Source of the DNA: Pseudisothecium myosuroides | Lineage: Eukaryota > Streptophyta > Bryopsida > Hypnales > Lembophyllaceae | Assembly: GCA_951799445.1 (NCBI GenBank) | Contig: OX637293.1 | Coordinates: forward strand, 18,910,001-18,974,000 | Direction: 5' to 3' | DNA length: 64,000 nt | Part shown: piece by piece, positions 59,242 to 64,000 of the stretch | Layout: each line of letters starts with the position of its first letter | Position numbering within the stretch: the stretch's first letter is position 1 | Translations under genes and position numbers: made by a program | Notes under the pieces: generated by a model | Databases searched by the model: none | Told to the model about the DNA's origin: nothing | Seen by the model: only the letters and a program-made list of their open reading frames with translations

Positions 59242-60960
59242 TTTGCTATAGTACTGTGATCTTTGTTTATTTGTCTATTTTTACCCTAATAAGGACTTTG
59301 TTTCATCAACTTTATAATAGAAACATGGTTTTAATTTCTAAAGCCCCTTGCATCCAAATAATGAGTGGATTGGTCAAACTTAATTGTAACTTCCAAAGTA
59401 TCTATATTTAATTTTGATTTGAACTCAAAAAATGAAGCCTTACAAATTGTATTTCTACTCCATTCTAAAGCTTTGGAAAAATCCAAAAATTCAATGACTT
59501 ATTGCAATTGGAAATTCTATGTGTGAAAATCCAAATAACACAACATTGTACATATTTCATTCATATCTTTTGTATAAATTTGAATTTAAGGTTGACATTG
59601 TAGAATATTGTTCCTCATTATAATCTAAATTATAGGTCAAAATTCCAAATTATTCTAGTATATATTCTAATTTATATAATCTTATGCCTGTATTACAATT
59701 ATAGTAAAGGTATTTGGGGGTTTGAAAAAGAAAACAATTATTCAATAAATTTCAAACTATTAGTCATAGCCACCTTTACCACCTAAAAAAATGTCAAAAT
59801 AATTTGATTTTTAATAAGTATTATTAGTTTGAAAATCAAATATGATTTAACATATAAAGAATCAAATTAAAGAACACACTTTGTTTTCTTGAGAACTTAG
59901 GTAGTTTCTGACTTTCTGTTGAGTGTTGACTTTATAATTTGAAAATATTGCATGAAATTTTTAGAATGGATGCTAATAATCATAATTTATGTCTGAAGCC
60001 TTGTTCCATGTCATTTCTACAAAAATTGCAAAAGTTAGGACTTTTTCAGTTTCAATGTCAAATTTAGCAACAAAAAATATATTTAAAAAAAATATTGGTT
60101 AATTTTTTTGGATTGCATAGTTTTTATTGGATAGTATACCTAGTCAAAAACATTTGACTTATTCAATTTCAATTAATAAGGTGAAAGCTTTGAAGAGTTT
60201 TATTTTGTGAGCAATGAAGGTAGAAAAAACATATAAAGTCATCTCTTGCACTCATTTTTGAAAATTTGCAAATAAAAAATATTTAAAGATATCAAATTTT
60301 ACTAGAACATTCTCACCATATATTAACAATTCTCAATTTCTTGTAAATGTTATAAGCAATTTAGTTTTTTCTTTGATCTATTGCCATCTTCCACTTTATA
60401 ATTTTTTCAAAATGAATATGAAAAATAATCCTTTTGTTTAATTCTTTTCAAATGTATTCTCAACCCATTTTATCAACACATTGACCAAATCGCACAAGTT
60501 CTAGGCATACGTTTTTATTCTAAAAATATTAAAAGACAAAATGTCACCTTTTGGAAGGGCAAAAAAGTCAACTACTAAAAGCACATTGAATTTGCAATTG
60601 ATGGAGATTTTTACCCTAGAATTTTGAGAGAATGTACTTGAATATTGATCCCATGGTGGAATTTATTAGAAAACAAATATAGATGGAGATTATAGCCTTG
60701 GTTTGGATACAAGTATTTTGAAGCAATTTTGGATCTCCAAACACTGCCATATTTTAGGGTTTAAGGGCTAATCAATAGCAATGTGAACTTTGACTTTGAC
60801 AACATGATCTTTGAAATTTCAACTTGAGGCATGATACAAAAGAAAGAATTATTACTACTATTAGTTTGAAACACCTAAAGAGACGTTTTATATCCCTTGG
60901 ATGATACTAAGGAGGCCAGGAAAGCTAATGATTAGATCCAAAGGTCCACTTGCTAATGCT
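59242..60960. other. intergenic spacer, block C
   Basis: Colinear with block A 6903-9011, minus the 150-bp MITE and some short segments. It should hold the 3' end of the TORNADO1-like mRNA. No gene. Confidence 0.6.
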
Positions 60961-63900
60961 TTATTTGAGTTCGTCAATTTCATTGTGATGCTCTAAAATG
61001 CATTTATCACAAATCCAAGCTATAGATCCTCCTGATGTAGTATAACGAACCTTTTTCAATCTAAATTGTTCATAGAAGTCTCTCTTATTTTGACACTTTG
61101 GTTCCAAAAGTTCTTGAAGCCACCTTTGTGCTTCAGATTGGTCGTCCATTGAAATCCTTGAATCCTTCTTGACATCACTTGGCAATGATTCCAAAGTTGC
61201 AGTAGGGAGTCGATAATCCAAAAAACCAGGCGTGTCAAGAACCAAGGCTGCAAAAGTACCTCCATCACTAAAATCAGGGACCATTGCACCCATTCCACAA
61301 CCAACATGGGCACCAATCTTTGTCAATACAGTGGCAATCTTCAATCCCCAAGCTACCATTGCAAGAAATCTCCTTGTGTGTTCCGTTCCAAAATAGACCC
61401 CACAACCTTCTTGATTTGCAACCTCATGGAATCCGTGTATACTTTCACACATGAGGTGAAGTTGGATTCTATCAAGGTCGGGCACCAATCGTGTCAAAAG
61501 CTTCTTTCTCCCAAATTCACAAAGATAGGCCAATTTGGGAATTTGTGACTTTTGCATCTCCAAAGAGAATGCCATGACATCATCAATCTTTGAACACACC
61601 TCGAGCAATAATTCCCCTTGCATGTTTTGGATGCCGTACTCTAGATTATGTATCAGATGTATCACATCGTCCAATTTTGACATTGCCTCTTTGTGATGTT
61701 TGTCCAATTTGGACATTGTATCTTTGTGATGTTCATGATGTTCCCTTCTCATATTGTCCAACTTCTCATCCAAAGGCCCAAATACAAGTCTCCAAGGCAT
61801 TTGCCAAAGGGAAGTGGTTGAGAAACGACCCTTATCAATGTTAGAGTTGGATTGATCATTTGGGGTCATAGTTCCCAAAGATTGGAATTTCTTGTGACAA
61901 TCTTGTAGGTCATGCAATCGCCTTTCTAAAAGATTTTTCCATGCCAAGCTTCCCAATAAAGTACTCACCTTGTCGTAGCCAATGCCCAAACCTTCACATG
62001 ACTTCCAATTGTACGTAGCATCTATACCAATCTTTATAACCTCCACTTCTAAGTCTTTCACTTGAGCACATTGGTTTTTGCGGTCCTTAGCATGAACTAA
62101 CCTCCTCACACACGCAGGGCGCAAGATGTACTCAACAAGGCGAACTCCAATACAACCCAATGTGGGATCTTCTTGGAGAAGTTTAATATGCATGATGATT
62201 CCATTTTCAAGGAATTCCAACATTTGGTCTTCACATTGATGGGATCGTAGAAGGATGTCGATGTCCCCTTGATGGAATTGAAGAATGACTTCAATGCCAC
62301 CACTTATGAACTTGATAATATCTTGAAACACCTCGTAAGTATCTTGGGCATTCTTGCTTTCGAGCTTCTTGAAGAAAGAAACCTGCACAAAATATCAACA
62401 AATGAAGAACATGTCATTTTAATGGGACAAAAGTGATTGTCAAATTCAATTCGTTAAAATCATACTTGATTGATCTTCACATCTAAATCGAAATAAAAAA
62501 ACAATGAAGTCACTTTTACATATTGTCATTGAAAATGAAGAATAAATATTTGTGTTCAAGAGTAATTGATCCAATTTTATAAAAAATATAATTTGAATAC
62601 AATCCTCGTGTTTGCAGTATTGAAAAGTGGAAAAGTCAATTATAATAATTTTGTAAATCAAATAAGAAAATGGAATATATGAAACTTCTATTTTACCAAG
62701 ATGAATCAAAAACAATACCTGGAGTCGTGTGAAAAATCCAGGAGTCAACATAGTTCGAATTCCATCTTTGCAAGCCAATCTTCTGCCAACATACTTCAAG
62801 TTTGTGGGTCCATAAGTGGTGGACCAACTCAAACTTTCATGTTTGTCTTTCAAAGTTGATGGTATCATAATGCTACTAGCATCTTGCTCATAGCATATGT
62901 GTAGTTTGATCATCATGCCCAAGATGTCATCAAATTGCTTCTCCATGTCTCCTTGACCTTCCACAAGATTCAATATCGAACGCCTCATATGTTCCATTGA
63001 GATGCTCCCATTGGCCGAAACCATCTCCAATTCGCAATCCACGATTGCACATTGATGTAGGAATTGTCCAATAATTTGGTGGCAAAACCAATGGGGATTG
63101 GTAATGACAGCTCCTTCTTTTTCATTGTAGATGATGTGCCCTCCATCATTCAAGGATATAGCCACAAACTCCCTCTTCCTTTGTGCAAGCTCTTGGTCCA
63201 CATCATTCAATTCCTCCACTTCCTTGCACATGCCTTCACAAAACTCATCCCACTTCAACAACGGTCGATTTAATTGGTCCGCATTCCACAATGCTACCAA
63301 GCGTTGTACTTCCTCACATGCCCTTATGGTCTTGGGCAATCTCTCCAACAATCTCTTCATGTGCGATTTTATGAAATCAAATACCACACAAGCATGAGAT
63401 ACATCCCTCCCATCCACCTTGAATACGGACTTGTCTTCATCAAACTCAAGTACTTCTTGGAATTGAGATTTCAATTGTATAACCTCATCATCAATGCGTG
63501 CTGCAAATGCATGATCATCTTTCCAATAGTCAAAATGTGTCATGACTATTGACACATGCGGGCGATAGGAAAGAGATCGCCTTGTGTTAGAAGCAATGAA
63601 TCGCAACCAAGATTCAAGTTCCAATTTTATGTTGGATGGACATCTTCTTTTTGAGGGAGTGGATTGCACCATGGGATTGCACATGAGCAAAAACATTGAT
63701 GAACTTCCGTCCGCTGAGAGATTGGGCATGACCAATTCATGAAAAGAGTGATAGTCGGTTTGACCTGCCATGTCCCAAATGGTAATGCCAATGCCATCGC
63801 ATAGAACACTCTCCACTTCAATGCCATGTGTACGTTCAAGTGGCATGTCTTCTATTGTCACTTTTGGCGCATTAGATGTTTTGAATACGTTCCTTATTTT

Positions 63901-63986
63901 TCCCCTGAATCGTGATCGGTTTGGAATTTCATCTTTTCTTTGAAATTCCTTGAGTTGCTTCATTGACATTCGCAATCTTGTTTTCC
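60961..63986 (-). CDS. TRN1-like: TORNADO1-like LRR-Roc-COR protein, copy C, partial (cut by window edge)
   Basis: Exon 3 is 62382-60961 (TAA at the low end) and exon 2 is 63986-62719; exon 1 lies beyond the window. Both exons have exactly the lengths of copy A and stay open, giving residues 480-1375 by copy A numbering. The Roc motifs DMAGQTDYHS and THFD, the COR segment with NPHWF, the helical HHKD/KLD stretch and the C-terminal domain are all kept. The upstream exon must supply the first part of the P-loop; here exon 2 starts with the bases completing GKT. Intron 2 (62383-62718) has GT and AG borders. Substitutions relative to copy A are scattered and mostly conservative, for instance ASSIMIPSTLKDKHESL against IGSILIPSTLKDKFESL. 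A functional paralogue is likely, provided exon 1 is intact. Confidence 0.85.
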
Positions 63987-64000
63987 CTGTGAAGAATAAG
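63987..64000 (-). other. start of intron 1 of TORNADO1-like copy C
   Basis: The acceptor TTCACAG sits directly before exon 2, as in copy A. The rest of the intron and exon 1 are outside the window. Confidence 0.8.

Overview
This is nuclear DNA of a land plant. It is AT-rich, carries spliced genes with GT-AG introns, and is heavily packed with transposon debris. The recognisable genes are cytosolic ribosomal protein S13 (uS15), a TORNADO1-type LRR-Roc-COR protein, and fragments of an ABC transporter of the B subfamily. The bloated AT-rich intergenic space suggests a large-genome, perhaps non-flowering plant. That last point is an inference; nothing in the window fixes the species.

The window is built from copies of one ancestral block that held an S13 gene (+ strand) facing a TORNADO1-like gene (- strand) across 6.5-7.5 kb of AT-rich spacer. 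Block A runs from 1 to about 22,000. Block C runs from about 52,560 to the right edge, which cuts its TORNADO1-like gene after intron 1. Block B (about 31,560-49,120) is a shattered third copy, and part of its spacer (piece D, about 27,490-29,960) now lies to its left. In blocks A and C the TORNADO1-like exons are open and exactly equal in length (1268 and 1422 bp for exons 2 and 3; the whole A gene predicts 1375 residues). Both S13 copies are dead in different ways: A by a nonsense codon plus a lost donor, C by a lost acceptor plus CpG-type missense changes. So the ROCO genes look maintained while their S13 partners decay.

Region by region: 13-1561 S13 pseudogene A; 1562-9011 spacer with an internal tandem duplication and element remnants; 9012-15292 intact TORNADO1-like gene; 15293-22000 its upstream region, holding a 1.2-kb direct repeat, a three-fold internal module and two opposing ABCB pseudogene fragments; 22165-31560 elements, a GACAATTTGTC-rich tract, spacer piece D, a 176-bp tandem repeat and an 860-bp inverted repeat; 31560-44071 block B with an S13 3' remnant and a TORNADO1-like pseudogene broken by insertions; 44072-52560 its upstream region, full of nested elements; 52726-54480 S13 pseudogene C; 54481-60960 spacer; 60961-63986 TORNADO1-like gene C.

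Comparing the copies gives filled and empty insertion sites. These reveal a family of at least ten elements with CCCCTAAAGG-type termini duplicating TTAA (once TTAT), a second family with AGGTAG termini flanked by TA, CACTA foldback MITEs, and a 150-bp MITE. The TTAA family is the most noteworthy item, because TTAA plus CCC ends is a piggyBac-type signature that is not usual for land plants.
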